64,000 bases of DNA from Gonioctena quinquepunctata (GCA_018342105.1 JAFIRS010000242.1:885287-949286); one strand, 5' to 3'; positions 10,331-21,265 are shown, counted from the stretch's first letter. Numbers and translations are program-made. The notes: generated from the sequence alone by a model not told the origin.

Positions 10331-10960
10331 TGCACATACTATCGCCGATATGTGCTGGGGTTCGAAACATCGCTAAACCACTGACCAGGCTCACGGAAGG
10401 TCAAACAAAGTTCCAGTGGTCCGAAGAATGCCAAGACTCGTTCAGGAAGCTGAAAGGAGCTTTGATTAACGCACCTGTTCTGAGCTATCCCTACCCAACG
10501 GGAAGTTCATTTTGGATACGGACGCCAGCAACGTGGGACTTGAGCTGTCCTATCTCAGATCCAGGAGGGCAGGAGAAGGTCATTGGTTATTTCAGCAAGA
10601 CGCTCAGCAAACCAGAGCGCAATTACTGTGTCACCAGGCGAGAGCTGTTAGCTGTTGTAAAGGAGTGGAGCACTTCTACAAGTACGTGTATGGAAGAAGA
10701 TTCCTGCTGAGAACTGACCATGCAGCTCTCAAATGGCTCTTACAGTTCAAAAATCCTGAGGGTCAAGTAGCACGTTGATCGAGAGACTCCAAGAATTCGA
10801 TTTCGAGATCGAACATCGAGCCGGAACTAGCCATAAGAATGCAGATGCCTTGTCGCGAAGACCATGTCCAGATGATTGCTCACATTGCCGACGAGCAGAA
10901 GAGAAAGAAGCAACACTTTGTAGAACCGCGGCAATGGATGACAACTGAATGACAGCAAGA
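10331..10960 (+). pseudogene. Gypsy RNase H region (frameshifted)
   Basis: The connection domain (PLTRLTEGQTKFQW...) leads to the RNase H blocks DTDASNVGL (about 10512), KPERNYCVTRRELLAVV (about 10610) and LLRTDHAALKWLL (about 10700), then IEHRAGTSHKNADALSRR (about 10810-10860). These carry the expected Asp, Glu, Asp and His-Asn-Ala-Asp residues of the family. Frame changes occur near 10520, 10670 and 10770. Confidence 0.85.
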
Positions 10961-11079
10961 TCCAGAAAGACCAAGAGAGAGACCCCGACCTTGGCTTAGT
11001 CGTCAGCTGGAAGAAGGGCAATCGAAGACCATCATGGCAGGAAGTCGCAGGTTACTCGCCGGCTGTTAAGTCCTATTGG

Positions 11080-12280
11080 GCACAATGGAACTCTCTTTAT
11101 TCTGGACAATGGGATCCTGAAACGTGTGTTGGAGGCCGATATTGGTGGGGAAGACAGACGCCAAATAATTGTTCCCAGGAACAGAAGAGAGGAAGTGCTG
11201 CGGGAAATCCATGATGGAGTCGCCGGAGGACATCTGGGAGTGACGAAGACCATGCAGAAAGTGAGGCAACGGTTTTACTGGGCCAATTGTCGCTGACGTC
11301 CAGGACTGGTGCAGGAAGTGCGCTGTATGCGCTGCTAGCAATGGACCTCGAATACGCCCCAAGGCCCCGATGCGTCAGTACAACGTAGGCAGCCCGTTCG
11401 AGAGAATCGCCATTGACATCGCCGGCCCGTTTCCCGTATCCGACCACGGGAATAAATACATCCTTGTGGCAATGGACTACTTCAGTAAGTGGGCGGAAGC
11501 CTATGCCCTGCCCAACCAGGAAGCCATCACCGTCGCCGATGTCTTGGTGAAAGAATGGATATGTCGATTCGGTATTCCAATGGAGCTGCACCCGATCAAG
11601 GCAGAAATTTCGAATCCAACCTTTTCCAAGAAATATGTCTACTGCTGAACATCCGCAAGACAAGAACCACGGCCCTACATCCGCAGTCCGATGGAATGGT
11701 GGAACGGATGAACAGGACGATCAACCGCCACTTGTCCAAGGTTGTCTCTGACCATCAAAGAGACTGGGACCAGTATCTTCATTTGTTCCTGATGGCCTAT
11801 CGATCCGCAGTACACGAGTCAACCGGTCAAACTCCTGCTAGTATTATAATGGGCCGAGAACTGCGACTGCCTTGTGACCTGAAGTTTGGGATACCGCCAG
11901 GACAAGACACTGCGGGAGAGGACTACGTCAGCAAACTTCGGCAGAGAATGGACGACATCCACGAACGAGTCCGGTTGAACATCCAGAGTGCCAGCGATAA
12001 AATGAGAAGACCTATGACATCAAGGCCGACGCTGGAGGATTTAAGGTTGATGACCTGGTTTGCGTACAACCCCAAACGTCGTCGTGGACTATCACCAAAG
12101 TTGCGGAACTCGTGGGAAGGCCCGTATAAAATTGTGAAAAGGATAAACGACCTTTGTACCGAATCCATAAGCCACCCTGAGGGAAACCAAGGGTCGTCCA
12201 TTTCAACAGGTTGGCCCCATACGCTGGAAACCATGACCAAGTTCGCACCCTCAAGCCACCGGAGGATGATATGACGTTCG
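11080..12280 (+). pseudogene. Gypsy integrase (frameshifted)
   Basis: An HHCC zinc-binding region is readable in pieces at about 11190-11340 (GGHLGVTKT, then WCRKC.VCAA). The core begins at 11397 with FERIAIDIAGPFPVSDHG (first catalytic Asp) and continues in 11370-11648. After a frame change the TALHPQSDGMVERMNR block with the catalytic Glu follows at about 11670-11720 and the STGQTPA block at about 11820. A C-terminal domain runs to about 12270. No chromodomain is seen. Confidence 0.88.
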
Positions 12281-12286
12281 AGAAGT

Positions 12287-13132
12287 TTATGTCCTTGTAT
12301 TCAAACGGGCAGAAAGTTCTACATGGGGTTACTAGAGAGGAGTCACGAGACCTTTCGAGGTGCCTGCTGACTACGCACTAGCGCACTGTGTGGCAGAAGA
12401 TCTTCGAATGTCCAGGGCATCGCCGTAGTGTTCTCCAAGAAATTTGGTCAACTCCAAACACTGCGGGAGCAGAATCCAGAAGTTGGTGGGGTGCTACAGT
12501 TGAAGAAAGGCCAGAGAAACATCTACTACCTAGTTACCAAGAGGCATTCCCAAGATAAACCGTCCTATGAAGATGTCTGGAAGAGTCTCACCAAACTAAG
12601 AGATACTATGGTGGACCAGAACCTGGTGGATCTAGCAATTCCAAAATTATCCTGTGGTATTGATGGGTTGGACTGGAGAGTCATAAGAAGTATGCTGGAG
12701 GCGATATTCAGATCCAGCGGCGTCAGGATTCTGGTTTGCTGTAACCCTCTTCCACGACCGATCATGAAGACCGTGGAGTGTTACTTCCATCGAACTTCAC
12801 GGTGCAGATATGGGGAGTCATGCAGATATCGTCACACTCCAAGGATGAAATTTCGGGACGAAATGTCTTTAAGAAGGGGGCAATGTAACGAACCTAGGCC
12901 GGACCTGTCGCCTCACATGTTGCCATCGACAGCGATGAGATCATCCCCGGAGATATTCGAGAACCATCCAGTCCCTCTTCCGCGTAATGCAACGGTCAAT
13001 ATTGGAAACAATTGGAACATGCCGTCGCCAACTGGAAGAATTCGAAACATCGAGAATGCTGTATCGGAGATAAATAGAGAGCCCTCAAGAGGGAGTGGAC
13101 AGTCTGAACGAGCCTATACGATCGAGCTATAG
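12287..13132 (+). CDS. Accessory ORF: TARG1/OARD1-like ADP-ribose macrodomain plus CCCH zinc finger
   Basis: The open part 12428-13132 encodes 234 residues. Residues 1-105 match the C-terminal two thirds of a TARG1-type macrodomain: KGQRNIYYLVTK (residues 27-38), KPSYEDVWKSL (44-54) and IPKLSCGIDGLDW (71-83), where the family keeps its catalytic Asp in GxGxDxLxW. The N-terminal third (ALAHCVAEDLRMS-like) is readable at 12350-12425 but shifted in frame at about 12340 and 12410. Residues 118-136 form a CCCH finger (Cys-x7-Cys-x5-Cys-x3-His, 12779-12835). The frame stays open through the polypurine tract and into the 3' LTR. Known family members hydrolyse ADP-ribosyl esters on Glu/Asp. A retrotransposon function (countering host ADP-ribosylation, RNA binding) is inference. 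It sits where env lies in other elements. Confidence 0.82.
12871..12883 (+). promoter_or_regulatory. Polypurine tract
   Basis: AAGAAGGGGGCAA directly precedes the TGTAAC of the 3' LTR, the position of plus-strand priming. It overlaps the accessory ORF. Confidence 0.8.
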
Positions 13133-13211
13133 AGTGTAGTAATATAAATTAAGTTGTATATTTAAGTGATAAATAAATTAGTAAAACCAAGTTAAGTTTA
13201 TTTACGTTACA
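12884..13211 (+). repeat. Gypsy element 3' LTR
   Basis: It is 328 bp, the same length as and by eye identical to the LTR at 6555-6882, with TGTAAC...GTTACA ends. The macrodomain ORF runs into it and stops at 13130-13132. Confidence 0.93.
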
Positions 13212-13215
13212 ATAG
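13212..13215. repeat. Target-site duplication, right copy (ATAG)
   Basis: It matches ATAG at 6551-6554 and follows the last base of the 3' LTR. Confidence 0.85.
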
Positions 13216-14060
13216 ATTAAAAACACTGGTTCAATTTTTCACATACACTGATAATTTAAGCCTCCCAAGAGAGATTACTATCGAATAGTGTTCCGAGAAA
13301 TTTCACAGACATAGGTTTTTCAATTATGGTGTTATTCAACAATAGTGAGCAATCTGACGGTGATCTTTGAACTGTATGATATTCAATGTAAACCGTTTTC
13401 CCAACATTCATCATTAATCTATTACAATGACACCAATCTTTGAAGTGGTTTAGTGTTTTTGAGAGCTTTTCAGAAAGTGCATTTTTTTAAATGTCTGATA
13501 TTATTGAGCATGTATCGTCTACATACATGAGAGCTTTCGCATCAATTGAATAACTAGGGAGATCGTTGATGAATATTAGGAAAATTAATGGTCCAAGGAC
13601 ACTGTCTTGAGGGGTTCCAAGATCAATATCAAATTCGTTTGAAAAAACATCATCAATCTTGCGGTTCTCAAAAAAACTAGTTAATTTTTCTGCAACAAGG
13701 ACCTTTCGACAGAATCGAATGCCTTGTTAAATCGAATAATATGAATACCATGCACATATTCACCATTATCCAATTTATTATAAATGTATTGAGTGTAATC
13801 GGTCACACTGTTGATTATTTGTAATCATATTGAATGAGTTCAGATATGCAATTCTCTGAGCGACCATTTTTTCAATAATTTTGAAGAAAATACTAAGTTA
13901 GGAAATTGGTCGGTAGTTTTCGCCATTACTTGGATCATCTTTCTCATAAATTAAAATAATAGAACCACCTTCGAAACTTGAAGGGAATTTACTAAGATGT
14001 CTGAAAACCATGGTGTATTCACTTATACCTGTAAAATATTGGGACAAACTGGGGGACACC
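13216..14060 (-). pseudogene. LINE J reverse transcriptase (right half)
   Basis: Read on the minus strand from about 14050, this shows RT blocks in changing frames: a motif A/B region with LGTPQDSVLGPLIFLIFINDLPSYS (about 13640-13560), the catalytic box as YVDDTC (about 13520) and an FLGTLFDSNLSW block (about 13300-13270). It continues at 6554-6290 beyond the Gypsy insertion. Many stops; dead copy. Confidence 0.75.
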
Positions 14061-15750
14061 AGCCCACTTGATAAAGGGAGTTATCTAGAGTTTCAGATGG
14101 CGCCGACGTCGTTTCTTGTCATAATTCAGTAAACTGCAATTACAGACCACACATGGTGTTTTTGTGATTTGTGTCTATGATCCGTTCTGTGATTGTGCTT
14201 TTGTCGCCTTTAAGGTTATGTCAATTCGTTGTGAAATATTTTGAGGTTGATTGATCGATGTAACATACTTTAGAACAAACTATTCCATGTACTTATGTCA
14301 GTGTTATATAGAATTGTCGACGGGTGTTCCGAAATAATTCTAATTATAAACCGTACCAATTTATTTTGTATAGATAATTTTCTATTGATACGGCTCCACC
14401 GGCTGTCCCTGTTTGCTCATGATAAAAATCTTATGATGGAGCGGATAATGATTTTATGAAGCGCTGTAAATTTACATACAATTACTTAATTTAGCTATCA
14501 AACCAATAAAAGTACGGGTGATGCAATCTCTTTCGCTTTCTGAAAAATCTATATTCTAGTCTGAAGGAAGTGTTTTGAGCATAAGTTTCATCTCTACAGC
14601 TTCAGAGGACGAAGCTTCAATTGGTTCGAATCCTATATCTGAGTGAAAGAACCTCTCAGCTTCTGGACAAATTAAGAGGTGTTCACTATTTTGGCAGACA
14701 ACACGCCTATCTTATCGCAAGAACTCAAATTACCTTCATATAGCAGAGTAAAAATAGCTTAAAATCATGCACTATTTTGGAATCCTGGAGGACTCCATGG
14801 ATTTTTCTAAAACCTTCTGATATTACTTAGAAATTGCTTGCAGAAAAAAGTTATAAACTTATATTCGTGCGCTGCTTCTTTATTAATTCTTTAAACAATG
14901 AAAAACAATTTTGTTAGGCAAATTTTACCGAAATTGATGCTATAGAGGTTTTTTAGGTCGCTGAACCAGAATATGACATTGAAAAAACGTTAGCGTGGCC
15001 AGTCGTAAAGGTAGATTTCATGAATGATAATTTACAGCTACCTATTTTTTATTTATGTATACATCTCGGAGAAACATTTTTCGGGTAAAAGTTGTGGCGC
15101 TGATGAAGCTCTATCAAACGACTTATAGTTTGCCGATATTGGGTATGGAAATGAAATATTGCGATTTTTTTTAAATCTTTCAACAGCTGCCATTTTGTGA
15201 CTGTTGGGCCATTTTCGAAATTAGCCGAGGTATTCATAAGAAGTATTTTTGTTTCATTCGGTTGAGAAAGTTTCAATATCACATTTTAAACTGTGTTTTT
15301 GAAGCATGGCCTCAAAATTCAAATTTGTAATTTTTTTAAATTATTTAATATTTTAAGCTCTGTATTTTTCGAAATAAAATTTAAATTTTTTTATTTGAAT
15401 TGGCCTTTTTTTATTTGTCATTTTGAGAGTAATCTGTAAAAATTTCAGATGTTTATCTTAAAAATAAAATAGATTTTAGACAGAATTCTGCTTTGACGTA
15501 ATTTCATTTAATTTACCCTGCATAATTGACAGATTTATAATGTGGGCCAGTATTGGGTATTGGCGAGATTATATCTTTGCATTGTTTTATAACGGCGGAG
15601 TCACTTTTGGTACAGTCAGTACTCAGATCATCACCAAAAAAATAATTTCGCATGACTGGCGGTAGATAGATATTCACCAAAAGCAGCAGCTTTTTTGGTT
15701 GTATCAGTTATCACATCGTTCCCATAATTAATATCGGTTATTTTATAATT
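14061..15750. other. Non-coding stretch, nothing recognised
   Basis: AT-rich single-copy-looking sequence. The ORF at 15049-15282 (minus) shows no motif. No splice-consistent exon, RNA gene or known repeat end was recognised. Confidence 0.5.
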
Positions 15751-16029
15751 GTTTTGTTGGAAGCAGGAATTACTTTGCCTGGTATTTTGACAGTGGGAGT
15801 CAAACTACATGGAAGGAACTTCCACGGCGTGTTTCACGCGACGATATTTCCGTTGAGTTTGGCGCATCAAAACATAAAGGGTTTTTTCCGTCGAGTACAT
15901 TCAAGCAAAACAATATACGTGCTTTTTGCTAGTAGTTCAATCTCTAACTCATTCCAAATTTCATACATAGCCATTGCCACTTCTTCCCATATTTTCACTT
16001 CAACGTCTCTATTGCAATATTCCTTCATT
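15751..16029. other. Unassigned flank before composite repeat copy 2
   Basis: A 110-codon plus-strand frame (15754-16086) covers this region but runs into the repeat start (TTTATTTAGTTTCACCTG) and has no recognisable domain, so it is not called a gene. Confidence 0.4.
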
Positions 16030-16640
16030 TTTACAAGCTTTTATTTAGTTTCACCTGTTTCGATATGTCTGTCTGTGGGTTTGTAATAAAATCTTACAAG
16101 TTAAATTTGACCCACTTCTAGTTCTCCAATTAACGTAAAATGTGGCAGGTGTTCATAATTCCGATGACAAAATGCATTTGGATTTTTTTCTGGAGAAAAA
16201 ACAAAATGGCGGCTCCAATATAGCGGACGAGTTTTGTTATTATGGTTCGATTCTATTCAAAATTGGTATGTGGAGGTTTTCGGGGTCGGACATCACGATT
16301 TTTATGTCAAAATCCATGAATTCAAGATGGCGGCTCCAAGATGGCGACGAGTTTTGTGATTATAGCCCCATTTCAATGAAAATTGGTATGTGCGGGTTTT
16401 TGGGGTCGGAGATCATGATTTTACAGCCAAAATCCATGATTTCAAGATGGCGGCTCCAAGATGGCGACGAGTTTTGTGATTATAGCCCCATTTCAATAAA
16501 AATTGGTATGTGCGGTTTTTAGGGTCGGAGATTATGATTTTTCTGTCAAAATCCATGAATTTGAGATGGCGACGAGTTTTGTGATTATAGTCCGATTTCA
16601 ATAAAAATTGTTGGGGTCGGAAAAAAAAACGAGTTTTGTG
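16030..16640 (+). repeat. Composite repeat copy 2, left part of the tandem array
   Basis: The outer start (AAGCTTTTATTTAGTTTCACCTG, TTGTAATAAAATCTTACAAG, GGCAGGTGTTCATAATTCC) precedes units starting at 16261, 16381 and 16501, exactly 120 bp apart, each with AATTGGTATGTG and AAGATGGCGGCTCCAAGATG. The array is cut at about 16637 by the tail of LINE B and resumes at about 20590. Confidence 0.85.
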
Positions 16641-16910
16641 ATTATTTATTTATTCATTTATTTATTTATTTATTTATTGAATACATCCAGCAGGTTCGAA
16701 AACCCAATTACAGGTGTACATAATGTTTATTGCGAACATGATTTCATAATTAGGTAGGAATTACAAAAAGAAAAATTAAAAGAAAATTCGAATAGCAAAG
16801 ATAAAACATAAAACTATATCTAACCCATTAATTAATTTGGTAATAGGCGATTTATTGTATGTTTGAAATTTGATAGGCTCGAAAAGGAAATATCTACGTT
16901 GTTTAAGTTA

Positions 16911-19701
16911 TTATAGCTTCGACACATTGTCGAGATAGGACAGTGAAAATGATGAAGCGTGTGCGGAACCCCAATGTTGAATAGTAGTCGAGATCTGGAT
17001 GTCACACGCAACATTGAAATTAAAAAAAGATAGTAGGGTTGATGAGTCTATTAAGTTGTTGACAATTTTATACATAAATATCAAGTTGCCTTTTTCACGG
17101 TGCTTTATTAACGAGCACAGATCAAATTCTTCGAGAAGCAAGTTGTAGTTGTATCCTCTTTCAGGATAGATTCCGTGTTTTTTCAGGTAGCAGAATTTTA
17201 AAAATATCTTTTGGATACTTTCAATATTTGAGATGAATTTCAAGTGATTGGGATTCCACACTGGGCTACAGTATTCGAGCTTACTTCTAACATGAGAATA
17301 GTACAGGGTAGAGTGTCTATTGAGGTGAATTCCTTGCAGTTCCTTATCAGGAATCCCAATGACCTGGTGGCGCTTGAGATGGTATTATCAATGTGTTTCG
17401 AAAACGTTAACTTAGGATCAAATGTAATGCCAAGGTCTTTAAATTCAAAAATACGAGTTAAGTCAGAGTTGTTGATTTGATAGTTAAATTGAACTGGAAT
17501 TTGTTTCCGAGTGAATGACATAACTTTGCATTTATTAATATTTAATCCTAGTTTGTTTTTCTCACACCAAATACAGAGATTTTTTATATCCTCCTGTAGT
17601 AAGTTGCAGTCTGATAGATTATCTACTTTCCTAAAGATTTTCATGTCGTCAGCATATAATAATGTATGGGAATTAATGCAGTGTGTTATGTTATTAATAA
17701 ACAGAAGGAATAGAAGAGGTCCTAGGTTAGAACCCTGAGGAACACCCGAAGTAGCAACAAATGTCGATGATTTGACTCCTTCATATTCGACAAATAGATT
17801 TCTATTTGATAAATAAGATTTTAGAAGCTGCAGAATATCAGGTGAGAAGCCAAAGTACGGTAGCTTTCTTAGCAATTGTTCATGTGAAACCCGGTCGAAA
17901 GCCTTACTAAAATCTGTATAAACAACATCGACTTGATCTCTAGAGTCGAGAGTTCCGGAAACAAACTGAGTAAAAGTACAAAGATTAGTGGAGGTAGAGC
18001 GGGCTTTAACAAATCCGTGCTGAGAGTCTGAGATCAAATTTCTCACATGTGCATACATAAGGTCACCAAGGATTATCTCAAACAGCTTGGAGAAAACTGA
18101 GATTAGGACAATAGGTCGGTAGTTTATGATTTCGGTCTGTTTTCCAGCTTTGAATACCGGACATACACGAGAAATTTTCCATAGTTGGGGGAAAGTTTTA
18201 GTTTTGATGATTATGTTGAAGATAATGTGAATAGGTTCGATAAGTAGCTCAATATGGTCTTTCACAAATTTGATTGGTATATTGTCAGGTCCACAGGTGA
18301 ATTTATTCTTCAATTGTTTTGCCGCATTATATATTTGCTCGATGGAAATATAATTTATATTGAAAAAGTTGAGACTATCGCTTAAGTGTTCTTCATCATT
18401 AGAGTCGTTATGATCCGAGGTAGTAGAGGGTAAATAAATACTTTCAAAGTATTTCGCAAATGCGTTGACAATAGTGTTGGGTGTTGAGAAATTTAGATTT
18501 TCGTAAAGCATTCTACCAGGTATACGTGATTTATTCATTTTTGAATTGATGTAGTTCCAAAAGTTCTGGGGGTGTACTTTCAGATCTTTTTCGGCATTTT
18601 TCACGAACAGAGTGTAAGCACTATTTATTGCTGATTTAAGAGTACGTCGGGCATTCCTCAGGCGTTCTAGGTAAAATAGATATCTACGTTTTCTGTACAT
18701 TTTAGATAATGATTTTCACTTTCATTTTAGTAATAATATCTCTTGTGAACCAAACTGGGTATTTGACTGACCGACATTTTTTTAAGGGAACACATTGTTC
18801 AAAAATACGTTGAATGGTATTGTTGAAAAAGAGGGATGCTGAATTTACATCTGGGAAATTAGGTAAGTCGCACCAATTCACTTCACTAAACAGTTGTGAC
18901 AGTTTTCGGATATTTGCTTTCTTGAAGTTGAACCGTTGTAAATTTGATGTGAAAGCTGGAATTTTCTCACATTCAAGAAGAATGTTTACTAGGAGTCCTG
19001 GGTGATGCACGTCAATGGGTACCAGTGTATTTTCGTCTCGTGAAACTTCAAGGGCATAATCACTTGGGGCGATAACTAAATCGAGTATCCGATTATTGGC
19101 ATTACAAATTTTATTATGTTGAGTAGAATCGCAATAATTCAGAAATGCGTTGAGACGTGAGACAAGATTGGACTGTTGATCAGGATTCTCAGGATCATGT
19201 AGCTCACTTATATTAAAATCACCAATAATGATGGTTTTATGATTTTCTTGAAAAGTTCTCGAAAAATTCGAATAATTCATCGTAATCATCATAAGAGATA
19301 CTCGGTGGTATGTATACTACGAGAATAATAACTGATGTGGTGCGTTTTCTAAAAATTTCAACTCCTAATATATCAATTTTTCCTATTGAACACGTTAACG
19401 GAAACTCCTCTGAGTTGAATAAGTCCTTGTCTACCGCCAGAAGTACACCACCTCCACGCAATCCGTAACTGCGGTCTTTGCGATATACAGAGTAGTTACC
19501 TGGAAAAAGTTCACTATTATTGACAGCGTCACTTCTGAGCCAACTTTCAGTAATGGCAATTACGTTATGGTTATTTTCACAAACGCTTTTTAAAAAAGTA
19601 TGAGTCTTCGTATTGAGGCCACGGCAGTTTTGATAACATATAACTAAAGTGTCTTGAGATTTTGAGGAGCTACTGGATGTATTCAAGCATTTTTTGAACA
19701 A
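16911..19701 (-). pseudogene. LINE B ORF2: endonuclease and reverse transcriptase
   Basis: The EEP endonuclease starts at about 19640 (ICYQNCRGLNTK), with IAITESWL and YRKDRSYGLRGGGVLLAV in 19701-19237, continuing at 19292-18702 (GDFNISELHDP, then an LDLVI block). RT is a single 486-residue open segment 18700-17240: NYRPIVLISVFSKLFE, YTDFSKAFDRVSH (motif A), SGVPQGSNLGPLLFLLFIN (motif B), LLYADDMKIF (catalytic box) and DLGITFDPKLTFSKH. The C-terminus continues in another frame at 17261-16911. The ORF2 start overlaps the end of ORF1 by about 19 bases in another frame, as in many two-ORF LINEs. Confidence 0.9.
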
Positions 19702-20309
19702 ATTGTGGGAAGTCCATTCTTATATTTAATGACTAAATTTGTTTCGCCGTTGCGCTCTCTCTCGTTGAGTTCTTGACGAGTTTTCAAGAAATGCTCGCGT
19801 TGTTTAACAGTCTGATCTGCACGAAAATAGATGTCCTGATATTTCCTGTTAGCTTGTAGTTTTTTGTTTCTTTTGAGCAAGGACAAGACGTGGGTAGTAC
19901 CAGGTAATTCGACTTTGATAGGACGACATTTGTTGGGATCATTTGAAGGCAATCTGCCTATCCTACTGAAATGTAGGTTGTCCATTACCATCATGGGATC
20001 GACCGAGCTGAATGCATCCTGTATGAAGTTATCGAGATTGGGTTCATTTTCGGGGATTCCAAAAATTAGGATGTTTTTTTCACGACGTCTCATTTCGTTC
20101 AGTTCAGTGATGATTTCTGTTGGGTATAAAGAGATACCATCTTTTTTGCCCAGGTCATTTATATGTTTTTCTAATTCCGTTATCTTCTTTTCATGGCTGC
20201 TCTTTATTCCAACAATTTCGGTTTTTAAATCGGTCACAGTTTTTTCGAGACTGTTCAGTTTCTCGTTTAGAAGTGCCACCACGGCGGTTGATACTTTCTC
20301 GACCAGCAT
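19683..20309 (-). CDS. LINE B ORF1: coiled coil plus RRM-like RNA-binding protein
   Basis: It is 208 residues. Residues 1-55 are a coiled coil (LEKTVTDLKTEIVGIKSS...). Residues 70-150 (REKNILIFGIPENEPN... to SRIGRLPSNDPNKCRPIKVEL) resemble the RRM domain of L1-type ORF1 proteins (Transposase_22 class), and the C-terminal part (YFRADQTVKQREHFLKTRQELNER) resembles the basic CTD. Such proteins trimerise and bind LINE RNA. The frame is intact from ATG at 20309 to the stop. Confidence 0.8.
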   Translation of the reverse strand: MLVEKVSTAVVALLNEKLNSLEKTVTDLKTEIVGIKSSHEKKITELEKHINDLGKKDGISLYPTEIITELNEMRRREKNILIFGIPENEPNLDNFIQDAFSSVDPMMVMDNLHFSRIGRLPSNDPNKCRPIKVELPGTTHVLSLLKRNKKLQANRKYQDIYFRADQTVKQREHFLKTRQELNERERNGETNLVIKYKNGLPTICSKNA

Positions 20310-20590
20310 GTTAACAAAGATTGCTCTTTACACAGTTGCTTTATTACCACGTCGGCGACATTTCTGATCTCATTCTGTTGTTCTCTTGTGAGGGGCATGA
20401 TGATGATTGTGTTTTCTTGGAGTTTTAGGGGAAGTTATGAAAATTCCACAATGATATTTCACTTTCTCTCGATTCAAACCTAAGTTTTCTCACTTTTCAC
20501 AATAGAATGAGCACATAATTCCACAAGTTTTGAGCGATTTTTAACGGGAGATGGCTGACATACGTTCGCACTGTGCGAGTTCACTTTACT

Positions 20591-21265
20591 ATCTATAGCC
20601 CGATTTCAATAAAAATTGGTATGTGGGGGCTTTTGGGGTCGGAGATCATGATTTTTCTGTCAAAATCCATGAATTCGAGATGGCGGCTTCAATATGGCGA
20701 CGAATTTTGTTATTATAGCCCGATTTCAATAACAATTGGTATGTGGAGGGTTTTTGGGGTCAGACATCATGATTTTTCTGTCAAAATCTATGAATTCAAG
20801 ATGGCGGCTCCAAGATGGCGACGAGTTTTCTGATTATAGTCCTATTCCAATAAAAATTGGTATGTGGGGGTTTTTGGATTCGGAGATCATGATTTTTTCC
20901 ATCAAAATCCACTAATTCAAGATGCCGGCTCCAAGAGGGCGACAGTTTTGTGATTATAGCCCGATTTCAATAAAAATTGGTATGTGGGGGTTTTTGGGGT
21001 CGGAGATCATGATTTTTCTGTAAAATCCATGAATTCAAGATGGCGGCTCCAAGATGGCGACGAGTTTTGTGATTATAGTCCGATTCCAATGAAAATTGGT
21101 ATGAGGGGAGTTTTTGGGTTCGGAGATCATGATTTTTCTGTCAAAATCCATGAATTCGAAATGCCGGCTCAAAAATGGCGACGCGTTTTGTGATTATAAC
21201 CCGATTTCAATAAAAATTGGTTTGTGGGGGTTTTTGGGGTCAGAGATCATGATCAAAATCCATGC
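20591..21265 (+). repeat. Composite repeat copy 2, right part of the tandem array
   Basis: Six diverged units of about 120 bp continue the array of 16030-16640 after LINE B, with AATTGGT starts at about 20614, 20734, 20855 and onward. The last unit stops inside its sequence at about 21262 and abuts the AT-rich foldback. Confidence 0.85.

Larger units (their letters stand above)
6555..13211 (+). mobile_element. Complete Ty3/Gypsy-type LTR retrotransposon with an extra macrodomain-CCCH ORF
   Basis: The element is 6,657 bp. It has two 328 bp LTRs beginning TGTAAC and ending GTTACA, identical as far as they can be read by eye; a primer-binding site; a SAP/coiled-coil gag; a capsid-nucleocapsid-protease region; RT; RNase H; integrase; an additional macrodomain plus CCCH-finger ORF; and a polypurine tract. 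The protease-RT-RNase H-integrase order is that of Ty3/Gypsy (Metaviridae). No env-like ORF with a signal peptide is seen; the extra ORF takes that place. The coding region contains many single-base frameshifts although the LTRs match, which suggests recent insertion combined with uncorrected indels in the assembly, or very recent decay. Confidence 0.93.
16637..20590 (-). mobile_element. Near full-length CR1/Jockey-group LINE (LINE B) inserted into the tandem array
   Basis: On the minus strand, ORF1 (20309-19683), ORF2 endonuclease-RT (19701-about 16911) and a 3' UTR end in an AAAT-type tetranucleotide tail (plus strand TTTA repeats at 16646-16679). Both ends abut the 120 bp tandem repeat, so the target was that array. 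It has few lesions: a frame change near 19240-19290, a break at about 18700 and a frame change near 17250. It is the best preserved LINE in the window. A related family occurs at 40435-43370. Confidence 0.88.

Noticed and set aside
11097..11663. Minus-strand ORF of 188 codons across the Gypsy integrase
   Set aside because: Antisense shadow of the integrase region; no recognisable motif, while integrase blocks are clear on the plus strand.
12287..12427. Chromodomain at the end of the Gypsy integrase
   Set aside because: The residues here match the N-terminal part of the macrodomain in shifted frames, not a chromodomain.
14061..15750. Search for a downstream host gene in this quieter stretch
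   Set aside because: No splice-consistent or motif-bearing exon was found on either strand.
16142..16522. 126-codon ORF with repeated WRLQDGDEFCDYSPIS-like residues, and similar ORFs at 20573-21329 and 50268-50563
   Set aside because: They translate the 120 bp tandem repeat (a multiple of three keeps the frame), and several unit variants break the frame.
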